A stretch of DNA of 64,000 bases from Aurelia coerulea (lineage: Eukaryota; Cnidaria; Scyphozoa; Semaeostomeae; Ulmaridae): positions 21,339,001 through 21,403,000 of the forward strand of contig CM076948.1 of the NCBI GenBank assembly GCA_039566865.1, given 5' to 3'. A model generated the notes under the pieces. The model had not been told where the DNA came from. It did no database searches and saw only the letters and a list, made by a program, of their open reading frames with translations. Positions 46,608 through 57,128 of the stretch are shown in pieces; within the stretch, counting starts at the first letter, position 1; every line of letters starts with the position of its first letter. The position numbers were made by a program, and so were the translations under genes.

Positions 46608-47030
46608 CACGTTTTTTTTTTATAAGAAACTTGGATCAGCACTTAGTACTAACAGTTTCTTAATTTCGCATGAAAATTTCGGTGTTTTAGTAGTAAAAGT
46701 TTCTTAATTAGTTTCTTATTTTTTTGGGCCTAAAATTGCGGTATTGTTCGAAGTTGAGCCTTCTTCTCGAGAAAGGGCTTCCATTTTGCATTGACATTGT
46801 CATCAAGAAGAAGCCATGCACATCAAGGCAAAAATGTACCAATTTTGCAGTTAAAAGTCAAGAATAGGCGAATATACCTTTGTTAGAGAGACATAGAATA
46901 AGAGAGACATACAGAAATAAAGTTTTAGAGTTTCTTAACTGTTCTTGGGCGTAGTACTAGAGTTTCTTAAATTTTTGGTCATCGTAGTACTAGTTTCTTA
47001 TAAACCAGTTTCTTATAAAAAAAAAACGTG
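46608..47030. mobile_element. TAAGAAAC-type MITE, copy 3 (423 bp)
   Basis: CACGTTTTTTTTTTATAAG at the left and the inverse at the right, TA outside (46606-46607 and 47031-47032). The CACG version of the end matches the elements at 27238 and 27555 rather than the CACTC version of copies 1 and 2. Confidence 0.87.
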
Positions 47031-47295
47031 TATATTTCTTCGGCACACCTGGTATACCTTAATTTTTCTACTGTACGTGTTTTTGTTAAACAATAGCCTT
47101 AGATTTTTGTTAGATTTTCTTCATTATCTTTGATTTTTGTTAACTATCGTTCGTGTTGGGAAATCGATGACATTGTATCATTTCTTGCTATGAACGACAT
47201 ACGTTTTTTAATTCTAGTTCAACTGTTGCTGCTTGTTACTTTGTACATTTGAATATTGTATGATGTTCAATTGTATGATATAAACAGAACAACTA

Positions 47296-47904
47296 CCGGG
47301 TGACCCGGAAAAAGTTCCCACTTTCGAAAATTCGTAGTACTTCATGAATTGGAATGATTCCAATTCTAGTCAAAAGCCAAAAGATTAAAGTATTTTTGCA
47401 ATGTCTCGTCTTCTTCCAAGCATAGGTAAATTCAACTTTACAAAATTTCATGGTTGCACGCACAATTACTGGAAAGTGGCCTCTAAAACATTTGATCAAA
47501 TCGTTAGGACTCTCCTCACGCAGAACAACACTCACGGGCGTTTCACCTCTCTCAAGAGTAATAAGACAGATTCTCAAAGAGATACTAAAGATTTTCAGTC
47601 CATGGCAGTAAATGTGCAGACGATATCTCTCGCCGATGAGAAATTGCATTTTCTCTGTTGTTCTGAGCAAGGAGTCCTTTATGATTTGATCAAATATTTT
47701 AGGCCTTTTTCAGTCATTCTGCAACCAACAAGTTTTTCTAAGTTTCAATTTGCCAATTTTTTCAGTGCTCGTAAGAAGGCAAGAAAAATCACAAAAATAC
47801 TTCGATCTTTTGGCTGTCAAGCAAATATTGATTCATTCCAATCCACCCAGTACTCTTAATGCTATGAATTTTCAAAAGTGGGAACTTTTTTCTGGTTCAT
47901 CCGG
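47296..47904. mobile_element. 609-bp TA-flanked MITE
   Basis: CCGGGTGACCCGGAAAAAGT at the left; the inverse of ACTTTTTTCTGGTTCATCCGG at the right; TA outside (47294-47295 and 47905-47906). The arms are about 130 bp. The 152-aa plus ORF and 125-aa minus ORF inside are consequences of the inverted sequence. Confidence 0.83.
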
Positions 47905-47908
47905 TATA

Positions 47909-48149
47909 CTGGGTGAGCAATAAAAAGGTCCCTCTTTCAAAAATGTATGGCACCAAGAGTACTTGACAGTGACAGACTTGAACAAGTAAATTATATTTAA
48001 AAGCAAAAGATCAAAATAATTCTCTTGAGTTTTCTAGAAATGATACTTCACTCTTACGGCTATCAAGCAGAGCTCAAATTGTTTCCATCCATTGAGTACT
48101 GTTGATGCTACGAATTTCAAAAAGTGGATACTTTTTCTTGCTCATCTGG
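47909..48149. mobile_element. 241-bp MITE back to back with the previous one
   Basis: CTGGGTGAGCAATAAAAAGG at the left and CTTGCTCATCTGG at the right, TA outside (47907-47908 and 48150-48151). Its internal words (AAGAGTACTTGA, CCATTGAGTACTGTTGATGC) resemble those of 47296-47904, so it is a diverged relative joined through TATA. Confidence 0.78.
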
Positions 48150-48504
48150 TAGACGTTTTCATGTATATCGGTTCCAATCATATCAATGCTATCAAAGAAC
48201 AAGCCTGGTCCAATCTTTTCCAGGCAGGCAAAATGGCATACCGGTATAACTGGCCTGCCAGAAAATCTCACTGTAGTGTGGGATAGGATATCTTCATCAG
48301 GAGTTTTCATCATATCAAATAAGTCGTAGTTTTCAATATATTAAATTGTGCCAGTTTTTCACTGTCCACCCCAAAATGGTCATCTTAAATGATGTATATA
48401 TCACTTTTAGGATACACTGATTTTTGATTGATAATATAGCCAGTTTTGATTCATGCTTTGCTTTTATTTTTATCTATATTTGCTCATACTTAATATTTAT
48501 ATTT

Positions 48505-48551
48505 CTAATGACGAAAGATCCCAACTGTTAGCACGGATCTTTCGTCATTAG
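48505..48551. repeat. Perfect 17-bp hairpin with 13-nt loop
   Basis: CTAATGACGAAAGATCC (48505-48521) and its exact inverse (48535-48551) flank CAACTGTTAGCAC. It could be the remnant of a MITE or a stem-forming RNA; no function is visible. Confidence 0.85.
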
Positions 48552-48577
48552 AGCCTCAGAGGCACAGCATAGGTTCC

Positions 48578-49078
48578 AAATCTTTGAAGAGGCTGGTGTA
48601 AAATTCAGTGATCTATTTCTTTAAACTGAATGGCTTCAAAGAAACTTATGCTATTCCTCTATGACTCTACCGTTGGATTTTTCTGAAATCCTCAATATTT
48701 TCAGAATTAGAGTGTTTTTTACTTTTTCAAGAATTCAAGAAAAATTTTCTAAAAAACTTAAAATCATCGTAATTTCTAAACTGTTTGAAGCAACATGAAA
48801 TAATTTCGAAGAAGTTCATAGTTTATGGATGTCTACAATATGGTATCAAGCAAAAGTCTGTAACTTGTCTGGTTTATGATTTAGAAATTTGATGACGTCA
48901 CACCCTCAAAAGAGTTCAAATGTAACATATGCCAAAAATTTTGAAAAATATTCAAAACTTCTGAAAAATCCAACGGTAGAATTAAAGATAAGTGACTAAA
49001 GTTTGTTTCAAGCCACTCAGTCCGAAAAAATAGATCACAGAATTTTACACCCACCTTTTTACGCTGAGTTAAAGATTA
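48578..49078. repeat. About 500-bp foldback element
   Basis: GGTGTAAAATTCAGTGATCT (about 48595) pairs with AGATCACAGAATTTTACACC (about 49035), and TCTACCGTTGGATTTTTC (about 48668) with GAAAAATCCAACGGTAGA (about 48962). The outer ends are diffuse (AATCTTTGAAG...CTTTA..AGATT). Confidence 0.75.
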
Positions 49079-49413
49079 GGAAGCTTATAAAGGCCTATAA
49101 ATATAAAAGTGCTTTATCTGCGAAACCCCAAATTTTGGTGGTCTAAAAAGGCACAATCTATAGATTTGCTGGCATGTTGGCCATATCATGACGATCGAAT
49201 TCCAAGCTTTATTTGAGACAGAGAAGATCAAGCCATGTTTGTCTTCAAAAGGACTGTATTTTGATGTAACGTGAACACAACAGAACACTTTTTGTGAACA
49301 AAGGGTTTAGACAATATTGATTAATCTGTGTTGAAATATTCAGCAATATTTCCATTAGTTATTGTGTAACTTACTCAGTTCAAATCAATAAAGACAATAA
49401 GCATAACAATCAT

Positions 49414-50140
49414 TAGACTGATGATATGGTCGTAGTTATCGCTATTGAAATACTGCCGGACGCTCCTAACTACGACTCATAATTTCATTATTTTGAAATG
49501 ACTATGACTGCCTCGTTTCGATAAGGGCCTAGGCAGGAAAAGCACAAACATTTGTAGTTTTCAAATGAAACACATTGATTTGAAAACTTCACAATAAATC
49601 AGTTAATGCTTAGCGAAAGCAGCAAAATAGTACCTACGTACAAAATTTGATATTGTCGCTAACTGTTTTCATGGTATTCTTATTCACAAGACTTTGTTCT
49701 GTCCGACCAAGCTCCTTGAAACTCTGCTTTGAGCTTCGAGTTTCCGTTGGTCAACTAGACTGATTGCAAGTTCGTAGTTATTGCTATTGATAGGCTGATG
49801 GACGCTATAACTACAAAAATATATATTGAGCAAAAATATATATTGTTGTTGTTGTTGTCAATGCTGTTGCTGTTGTTGTTGCGATAACTGGGACTATTTC
49901 GTGAGTCTATTGGTCAACATCAATCAATCGAATTTGCAGAGATTCTAATGGCGTTGTATTTGGTTGTATACTTTGTACATGAATGTGTATAGCAGCCTCG
50001 TTCCCAAGGGCGTTCAAAAGTGAAAAAAGTCAGTCCAAAAATATTGCCGTAATATTATGAGTCCCAGTAAGAGCGGTCTCGGTCTGGTGTAATAGTCTCG
50101 TTTTGGATAGCGATTACTGGGACTCATCGTAATCAGTCTA
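49414..50140. mobile_element. 727-bp element with exact 9-bp target duplication (Mutator-like)
   Basis: It starts TAGACTGATGATATGG and ends with the diverged inverse TCGTAATCAGTCTA. AACAATCAT stands directly outside both ends (49405-49413 and 50141-50149). A 9-bp duplication is typical of Mutator-like elements. It contains TTGTTG-rich microsatellite (about 49842-49888) and internal copies of the CGTAGTTATTGCTATTG word. A short degenerate relative is at about 58433-58510. Confidence 0.85.
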
Positions 50141-50200
50141 AACAATCATGCAAATTAGCTTCATTTTGCTCAGTTGAACGGAACGAAATTGATTCAAGTA

Positions 50201-53200
50201 GTCCGGTAGCAGAAGGGGGGGTAGTACCACCAAACGAGGTAATTTGTGAGACCAAGTGATTTTGGTCAATTTTGGGGCGTAGAATTCGAATATCGATGTT
50301 CTTTTTGTGGGGGAGGGGCCGTTTTTGAGATATGGGGGTAAATGCCCCCAACATTGAAGGAAAATGTGTTATTATTAAGACTCTCGATGTACCCCTTTAA
50401 AAGTTCATTTTTAGCTTTAGAACATTGATAATGGCCCCATCTAGCTCATAAAAGGTACTTTTGAGGTTTTGGATCATTCTGGGGTAACCCTGCCCCCAAA
50501 TGGGGGCAACAAAGCAAGATGATTCAAAATTCACTAAAAGTACCTTACCATACCAATTCAGGGGTGTAGAACCCGAATTTCGATGTTATTTTGATGGGAG
50601 AGGAACAGTTTATGAAGTATAGGGGCAAATGCCCCTAAATAGGGGTCAAAGGTCAAACTCTTTTGGTAACCTTTGGTGCTTGTCATTTCAAGTCTTGTAA
50701 TGATTCTCATAGAAAGATGTTATTTTAACAGGAAAAGGGAGCTTTTCAAATATAGCGGCGACTGCCTTAAAAATGGGGTAAAGTTTGTTGTTTCACTCAA
50801 AGCATAAACATTTTGATCTTCAGCTATGGGAAATGGAATTTGGGATCAGTAAATTCATGAATAGCAATAGCTTAATCTATTTTTTCAGGTTGTTACCTTC
50901 TTCTAACCCCGAAATGTTACCCCGAATTTGGGGGCAATGAGAGAGATTATCTGTGTCCACTTCATGGTCGAAGTGCCTCATCCTATGAATTTCCGACAGT
51001 AACATTGCAACAGAGAGCCTTGTTTGGTCCTACTGTGTTTACGGTTCAAACTTCATACCTACTTATGGTTCCTTTCAATCAAGGGAAACATTGGATGGTG
51101 CCCTCAGCCATGATCCTATAAAGAGGCTCTGTTGCAACATGTTGAATGGATCGTTAATAGACCAGTTCAGTAATGAACGAATTCTGTAATTACTGCAAGT
51201 TCATGTTACTCTATTTTTTACATTTATGGCCAATTTCCAGTTCCCTTGGACTTCGAATTCGCATCCAAATCCACACTTCAAAGACATTAGGACGATGGCT
51301 TACCATTAAATCATCCAATGAAATTACGCGAATCTATTCATGCATGATGCTCTCTTGTAAAGGATAACAATGGTGGTGTGCCCGTTTGCACTTTCGGCTG
51401 CATTATTGTGATTTGCATCTTTCGTTGAGACTTTTCCGTTTGGAATCCTTCCTTACATGTCAAATTCGGATGCAATTGCCTGCCGATCGGTGAGCAAAAG
51501 ATTCGGATGCAAATCCTAAATCCAAAGGAACTAGCAATGGGCTAACAAATCAGAACTTAAGATATTGTCATCATCCTCGACCATCTCTTCCATTGCTGGC
51601 ATTAATCAGCAACTCTGCTATCCTTTCCTGGACTTAGGTGCAGCCTAATGTTTAGATGGGCTTATTTCATGGATAGTGCCCAATATGATGGCTTCGTTGC
51701 TTTAATAGTGCTTGAATCGCGCCTGAAGTGAAATAGCTTTTGCCTGATTAGAGGGGCTATGCAGCACACCCCAGCCACCCGACTCTTATGCCAATGCCAA
51801 TGTATCTGTTCTGAATACACTTCCTCTGTCCAATTTTATCATTATATCTGGTAATCAGCCTGATTGGCCTGGATAACCCAGCGATCAGGATTTGATGCAT
51901 TTCACCACATTTTGTAACAAAGTTTGCTGTCTGGTATGGTGGAAGGAGAGACAAGTCAATGCCATTTTCATATTCTTTCAATCTCCTAAATATATTTTTC
52001 ATCACTTTGTTTGATGAATACTGCTGCTTTCTTTCAAAACGTCTACCTAAAAGAAGTGCCAATCCATCCAGCTCTGGTCAGATATTATATCTTGCTTGAC
52101 TGTTCCCTAAACAGCGAACAAGAAATGTACCTTTCATATGTATCCACCAAAACTGTTTTCCTTTACGAAGAATACCGTAAAAGCTCTTGCAAAGAATACC
52201 CGGGAGGCTTGTGTAATTTTGGAAACCCGAGAGGGGGCTCGTTAGAGAAGGGAGGGTTATGCACCTTGCCAAGGATATAAACAATAGCTTTTTAGTTCCT
52301 ATGCCCCATATTCTGTGGAGTCAACAGACAATTTCACGAGTCAAATGCCTTTTCGTCGTGGAGGAAAGCTTCTGTGGCATTTGTTTTTTCGTGATCATGC
52401 TCAATTTCTTTCACACGTCAATCGATGTTCCATTCTTGGCCTTTATACAGGACATATCTTATGCCATAAAAGTGAGCGTCTAATGAGTTAATGACTGGTT
52501 TCAAGCCATACATGTTTCATCGGCCTTGAAATTATTTCTTTCCTTCCATTATTTCTAAAAATTTGTTAATGTCAGCAGGAATACGAATATCGGGAGTTCA
52601 TATGCCAAATTTATCTTCGTCACAAAAAATACTGTTCTATAAATGTGTCTGGCGTTCTCATGATACCGTTGATGTTAGCAGCCATATCCAAAATATATGA
52701 GATGTTCTTCGCGCTCTTGAGCAGTGAAGTCCCGGCTGCATTTAAGATTTGTCTCCCTGTTTTCCTCCTCCCGTTTTTCGACCAAAGTGGCAAGTTCATC
52801 AATGGTGTGAGGGTAAAGTGCAAAATATTCCTACCGGAAGAGATATTGCTGCATAACATCGAAACTCAGATTCTACACCCAAGAATAACTGGAAATTGAT
52901 AAGATCATGTGTTTTTAGTGAAACAGCAATCGACTTCCTTGGTTGCTCCCATTTAGGACAGCATTGCCTCGGAGAGGAATATGATGACTTTAAACCTAAA
53001 CAGCGCTATGGACCAGCATTTTAGTACGAATATGATAGTAAGATTTGTGATTTAATTAGGGTGACAAACATCAAACTTTACCAAAAGATTTTGACCTTTG
53101 ACCCCTGTTTGGGGCATTTGCCCCTATATTTCAAAAATAGTTACTCTCCCATCAAAATAACATCGAAATTCGGGTTCTACACCCCTGAATTGGTATGGTA

Positions 53201-53545
53201 AGGTACTTTTAGTGAATTTTGAATCATCTTGCTTTGTTGCCCCCATTTGGGGGCAGGGTTACCCCTGAATGATCCGAAACCTCGAAAGTACCTTTTATGA
53301 GCTAGATGGGGCCATTAACGATGTTCTACAGCTAAAAATGAACTTTTAAAGGGGTACATCGAGAGTCTTAACAATAACACATTTTCCTTCAATTTTGGGG
53401 GCATTTACCCCCATATCTCAAAAACGGCCCCTCCCCCACAAAAAGAACATCAATATTCGAATTCTACGCCCTAAAATTGACCAAAATCACTTTGTCTCAC
53501 AAATTACCTCGTTTGGTGGTACTACCCCCCCTTCTGCTACCGGAC
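50201..53545. mobile_element. 3.3-kb TIR element with about 480-bp TIRs
   Basis: GTCCGGTAGCAGAAGGGGGG at the left and the inverse at the right, TA outside (50199-50200 and 53546-53547). The TIRs (50201-50690 and 53060-53545) share many words such as CCAAATGGGGGCAACAAAGC. The interior contains decayed minus-strand frames (see 51757-52859). Whether TA is the full duplication is unsure, as TCAAGTA also occurs near both ends. Confidence 0.83.
51757..52859 (-). pseudogene. Decayed unrecognised gene inside the 3.3-kb element
   Basis: Three minus-strand frames follow each other: 52859-52620 (contains MAANINGIMRTPDTF), 52284-52078 (SLTSPLSGFQNYTSLPGILC) and 52062-51757 (GRRFERKQQYSSNKVMKNIF, LSLLPPYQTANFVTKCGEMH). 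They lie in different frames with stops between and have a coding-like composition. They may be a dead transposase or a captured host gene; no family was recognised. Confidence 0.35.
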
Positions 53546-53728
53546 TAAAGGTCAAGTATTTGTTTAGATTGCATGCACGCCCGCAAATGTTCTATCTTGC
53601 ACAGGCCCCTTAGATTAAAAAGTTAGCTTTGAACACCACCGGCCACATACTTCTTATTCCATAGCCCGCGAAAAACATTTACAAATTTGTATTTACTCAC
53701 CCGTAAGTATATTTGCTGTGTATTTCAG

Positions 53729-53990
53729 ATTTCATTGGGGAGTGTGTATATGCACACAACAAAGCCCGCATTCAGCATGAAGATACCCCACCTCTCAAAT
53801 GGGATGCTGCCCTAGCTGATAATGCACAAAAGAATGCAAATTACTTGATGAATCGCAATAAGGCTTTACCCGGAAAAAGCTACATAATTAACCACTCCAA
53901 TGCAGCTGGACACTTGTATGGAGAAAATATCTATGCTGGCACATACGGAGGATTCCTTCACAAGAAAATTGGAGATGCTATGTATCTCTG
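53729..53990 (+). CDS. CAP-superfamily protein, exon 2
   Basis: Acceptor TGTATTTCAG at 53728, donor TCTCTG/GTAAAT at 53990/53991, 262 nt. It encodes residues 24-111: YAHNKARIQHEDTPPLKW (His33 of the HNxxR motif), WDAALADNAQKNANYL, then HLYGENIYAG (GEN, Glu89) and KKIGDAMYLW. These are the conserved CAP elements (SCP/Tpx-1/Ag5/PR-1), closest in pattern to the GAPR-1-like subgroup, small secreted proteins whose cavity His and Glu residues can bind metal. Exon 1 supplies the signal peptide, exon 3 the HFTQ motif. Confidence 0.95.
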
Positions 53991-54333
53991 GTAAATTCAT
54001 AAATTTCTTTATTTGGATATGGTCAATTTTTAGGATGCTATCAGTGGAAGACAGAAGGGTATTCTTGTAGAAAAGGCATACATTCCACCTAAAAACGATG
54101 GGTTTGCCCAGTAGGGATTTCAGATTTCAAGGCCATCTTTCATGCAGCCATCATCCCTAAATCTTAGGGTAACACTAGGAAGTGAAGCACTCGCTTCGCT
54201 CGCACTTCAATAGGAAAAAGAAAAACACCCAAAAAAACCTGTGTTACTGGTGCAATACCCATGTTTTGTAGTGTGTAACTGCTCCTGAATGGAGAATTGG
54301 TTGCCATTATTATTATTATTATTAAAATTCCTA

Positions 54334-54561
54334 CAATCACTTACAAAATTGTTGAGCCACCCTGAAAAAAATGAGTTTTTGGCCCCCCTTTCCCCCATGT
54401 CAATGAATGTTGTTTGAAAAAAAGTACTTGGTCATGCTGACAGACGTGGTTTGGCGACTTTTTAGTGGTTTTTCAACATTGAATACGGGGGAAGGGGGGG
54501 GGGGAAGCAGAGGCAACAAACTGAAAATCTGAGGGTGGCTCAACAATTTTGTAAGTGATTG
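54334..54561. mobile_element. 228-bp MITE with 30-bp perfect TIRs
   Basis: CAATCACTTACAAAATTGTT at the left is perfectly inverted at the right; TA on both sides (54332-54333 and 54562-54563). It contains C-run and G-run blocks at about 54384-54400 and 54485-54502. It sits in CAP intron 2. Confidence 0.9.
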
Positions 54562-54751
54562 TAGCTCCTACAGAGAGCTTTTCAACAGAAACTGATAATT
54601 CACTTTAATGTACAGTAACAGGCTCTATAGGAGAAGGACACCTCATAATTAATGAGTGTTGTTTTTCTATAGAATGCCAAAACTTTGTGTTATGCGCCTA
54701 TAAAAATGCTGCACACGGTTTTGTACAACCATTTATTAATAACTGTATTAA

Positions 54752-55298
54752 CCCTATCTGACCTGGGGGGGCGGGTTCCGCCCCCCCCCCTAGTACATTT
54801 TGTTTACACCGTTTTCCACATATGCAGCAGGCCTCTGATACTTCGTAAATTTAACTTTGTATCATAGAGCAATAAAATTGCAACAATTTGGACATTCTAT
54901 TTGTAGCCTTGTTTCCATGGTTACCAATTTTTCATACTGCACTCTATGAAAAACAAACTTTGTATCTCTTTTAATCATGTTTAATTGGTCCAATTAAGTC
55001 TAAATTAAGAATTTATATATATTTTGATCTATATCTTTAATTTCTTTATGAAAATAAAGTTTCATGGCCTTTTAGCAACCTTTCATTTATATGACGTCAT
55101 ATGACACCATAATGATCATCATGCTCTAGCAACAACAACAACATCGCTAATTGGATTATGATTTCAAATTTTCATTGTTTACATAATGAACTACCTTTGT
55201 GCCAAGTTTGGCTGCCATATCTCTTATGACAACAGAGATAAACAAGGGGGGCGGCCCCCCAGGCATTGAGTGTTTCAAATCACCCAGGTCAGATAGGG
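54752..55298. mobile_element. 547-bp TTAA-flanked MITE
   Basis: CCCTATCTGACCTGGG at the left, CCCAGGTCAGATAGGG at the right, TTAA outside (54748-54751 and 55299-55302). The ends resemble those of 27713-29109 (CCCTAATCCTACC) and both have G/C-run hairpins next to the end; probably one superfamily (piggyBac-type). It lies in CAP intron 2. Confidence 0.9.
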
Positions 55299-55671
55299 TT
55301 AAGATATCCACTTTCCAAAGAATCTAACCTGTTACCTGCTTGATAAATGTAAATCTACACTTGAAATGCACCAAGGAAAATTTCAATTTTATGCTTTTCA
55401 GTTTTCAAGATTTTATGCTGCGTTCGTAAATTTTAGTAGCCATGCATTGCTAGGGGCATATTCCTATCATGCATTGTGTGAAATGAGGTCCACCATCTTT
55501 TCCACAATCGTCTATTCCAATGCATTTTGATTCGGAGAGAGCAATTGAGGATCTCTTTTTTGCAACCACTAGTCACTTCGTATTGTATCAGTGAAAAGCA
55601 ACAGATTGTATCGTTATAACCTCTGATCTAAATTGGATATACAAGGACTGAAATGTCTTTCTCTGCGTTAG

Positions 55672-55741
55672 GTATCGAGAAGGAATCAACTACAACTATT
55701 GGAATTTGGCTCCACGGGGATCAACTGGTCATTTTACACAG
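55672..55741 (+). CDS. CAP-superfamily protein, exon 3
   Basis: Acceptor CTCTGCGTTAG at 55671, donor TTTACACAG/GTAAGG at 55741/55742, 70 nt. The first base completes Trp111 from exon 2. It encodes YREGINYNYWNLAPRGSTGH and FTQ: the CAP signature GHFTQ, with His131. The exon ends exactly where the VVW of the family should start. Spliced exons 1-3 total 402 nt (134 codons), phase 0. No exon encoding VVW and the remaining C-terminal part was found before 64000, so the gene continues outside the window or is truncated. Confidence 0.92.
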
Positions 55742-55968
55742 GTAAGGCAATTAAAACATTTTAGAACGAGGAAAAAAACGATAAAAACATTTGTAATTAT
55801 CGCCATCCTTCATCTGAAATCAATACCGGTCGAGCAAAAAGTACAGGTTGTTAGATTGTTGGATCAGGTTGTTACAGGTACAAGTACCAAATTTTCCTCA
55901 AACGCTTTAGTCTGAAAAGAAATGGTACTCTCTTCCTAAACTTTTCTCTGTCCATTGCTCTCGAAATT

Positions 55969-56223
55969 GTGTGTTGGCGGGCAGGTCACATAGGAAGGAT
56001 GGCAGCTAACCGATGGGCAAAGAAATCCACAGAATGGACACCGTATGGAAGGAAGCGCAGCAGAGGAAGACCAAAAAAGAGATGGAGAGATGAAATCACA
56101 GAAATAGCAGGGGGGGGGGGGGTCAATTGGATGAGAAGAACAGGGAACAGATTATGCTGGAAAACGTTGGGGAGGTCGTCGGCCTGCAGTGGCCTGAATG
56201 ACTGACAATGATGATGATGATGA
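55969..56223 (+). pseudogene. RTE-like LINE C-terminal fragment
   Basis: It encodes CWRAGHIGRMAANRWAKKST, GRKRSRGRPKKRWRDEITEI and NRLCWKTLGR, the C-terminal signature of RTE-type endonuclease-RT proteins, and ends in (ATG)n at about 56207-56222, the tail typical of that clade. Strongly 5' truncated, in or after CAP intron 3. A G-run at 56111-56122 disturbs the frame. Confidence 0.9.
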
Positions 56224-56229
56224 AACCCT

Positions 56230-57128
56230 CAATGAGTACCCAGCTTAAGCTATTCCGAAAATTTTTCTCAAATTGAGCTTCTTTTTTTGTACCCGTATAG
56301 AATATTGATTGTTTTTTTGCTAATGTGGCTTTTTGCCTTGACTGAGTACCTGTTGCCATTCTAATGATTAAAAATTGATGACGAGAATACCTGGTGAATC
56401 AAAAAAGTGCACACGAGAGCTTGTAACTCTGAAAAATAATGCTTGTATAGCTAACATATCAACATAGATAAGAAAAGCTAATAGCACAAAACTGGTTACA
56501 CTATTTTCAAATTGCAGGCGATTTTATGAAAATGATTCATCTCAAAATCACCAAAAAACCAGGCCTAAAATCATTGATCAAATTTTACTAATAATTTCGC
56601 TCTGCAGCTATCATAACCAAATCGTATCGGTCTATCTTGTCACTGAAACGTTTGCTAGGTATAGAAAGGGGTTGCTGCATCAATCGTTCACACATGGCAC
56701 TTTAATTCCGCTCGTTTTGCCATTTTCTGTTAGCATGAGGTGGGTCTGCTAGCACATTTGATCAAGGATCTCAGGCTTGTTTGGGAGGATTTTGAGATCA
56801 AGCATTTTTATAAAATTGCTGGAAGTTTGAAGTCGATGAGGCCAATTTTCACAAAGAAACGTTCTTCGTTACGTTTATATGCATATATAAACTGGTATTA
56901 TTAGTTCATAGGAATCTGATAAGTGGCTTGATTATAATGCCCAAACAATGTTTGACTCACTCGGCCGCGTGACATTACGTAATCGAAACAACAAAATTTT
57001 ACACACTTTCGACACAATGCAAAGGACAAGAATTGGCTCTAGATTAACCTGCGTGCAGATCTGGATCGGATCAGAGCTGATCCAGTTTCTCTTGTTTGAA
57101 GTTAATATGAATGGGATATGAGGCTTAC
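56230..57128. other. No feature recognised
   Basis: AT-rich sequence without coding signal. It was searched for the missing CAP exon (VVW followed by basic/aromatic residues) and nothing convincing was seen. Confidence 0.5.

Noticed and set aside
47293..47859. 152-aa and 125-aa ORFs on opposite strands at 47.3-47.9 kb as genes
   Set aside because: They overlap each other and lie inside the inverted-repeat MITE 47296-47904, with no family signal.
50133..53613. ORFs containing FTPISQKRPLPHKKNI on both strands
   Set aside because: They translate the TIRs of the 50201-53545 element.
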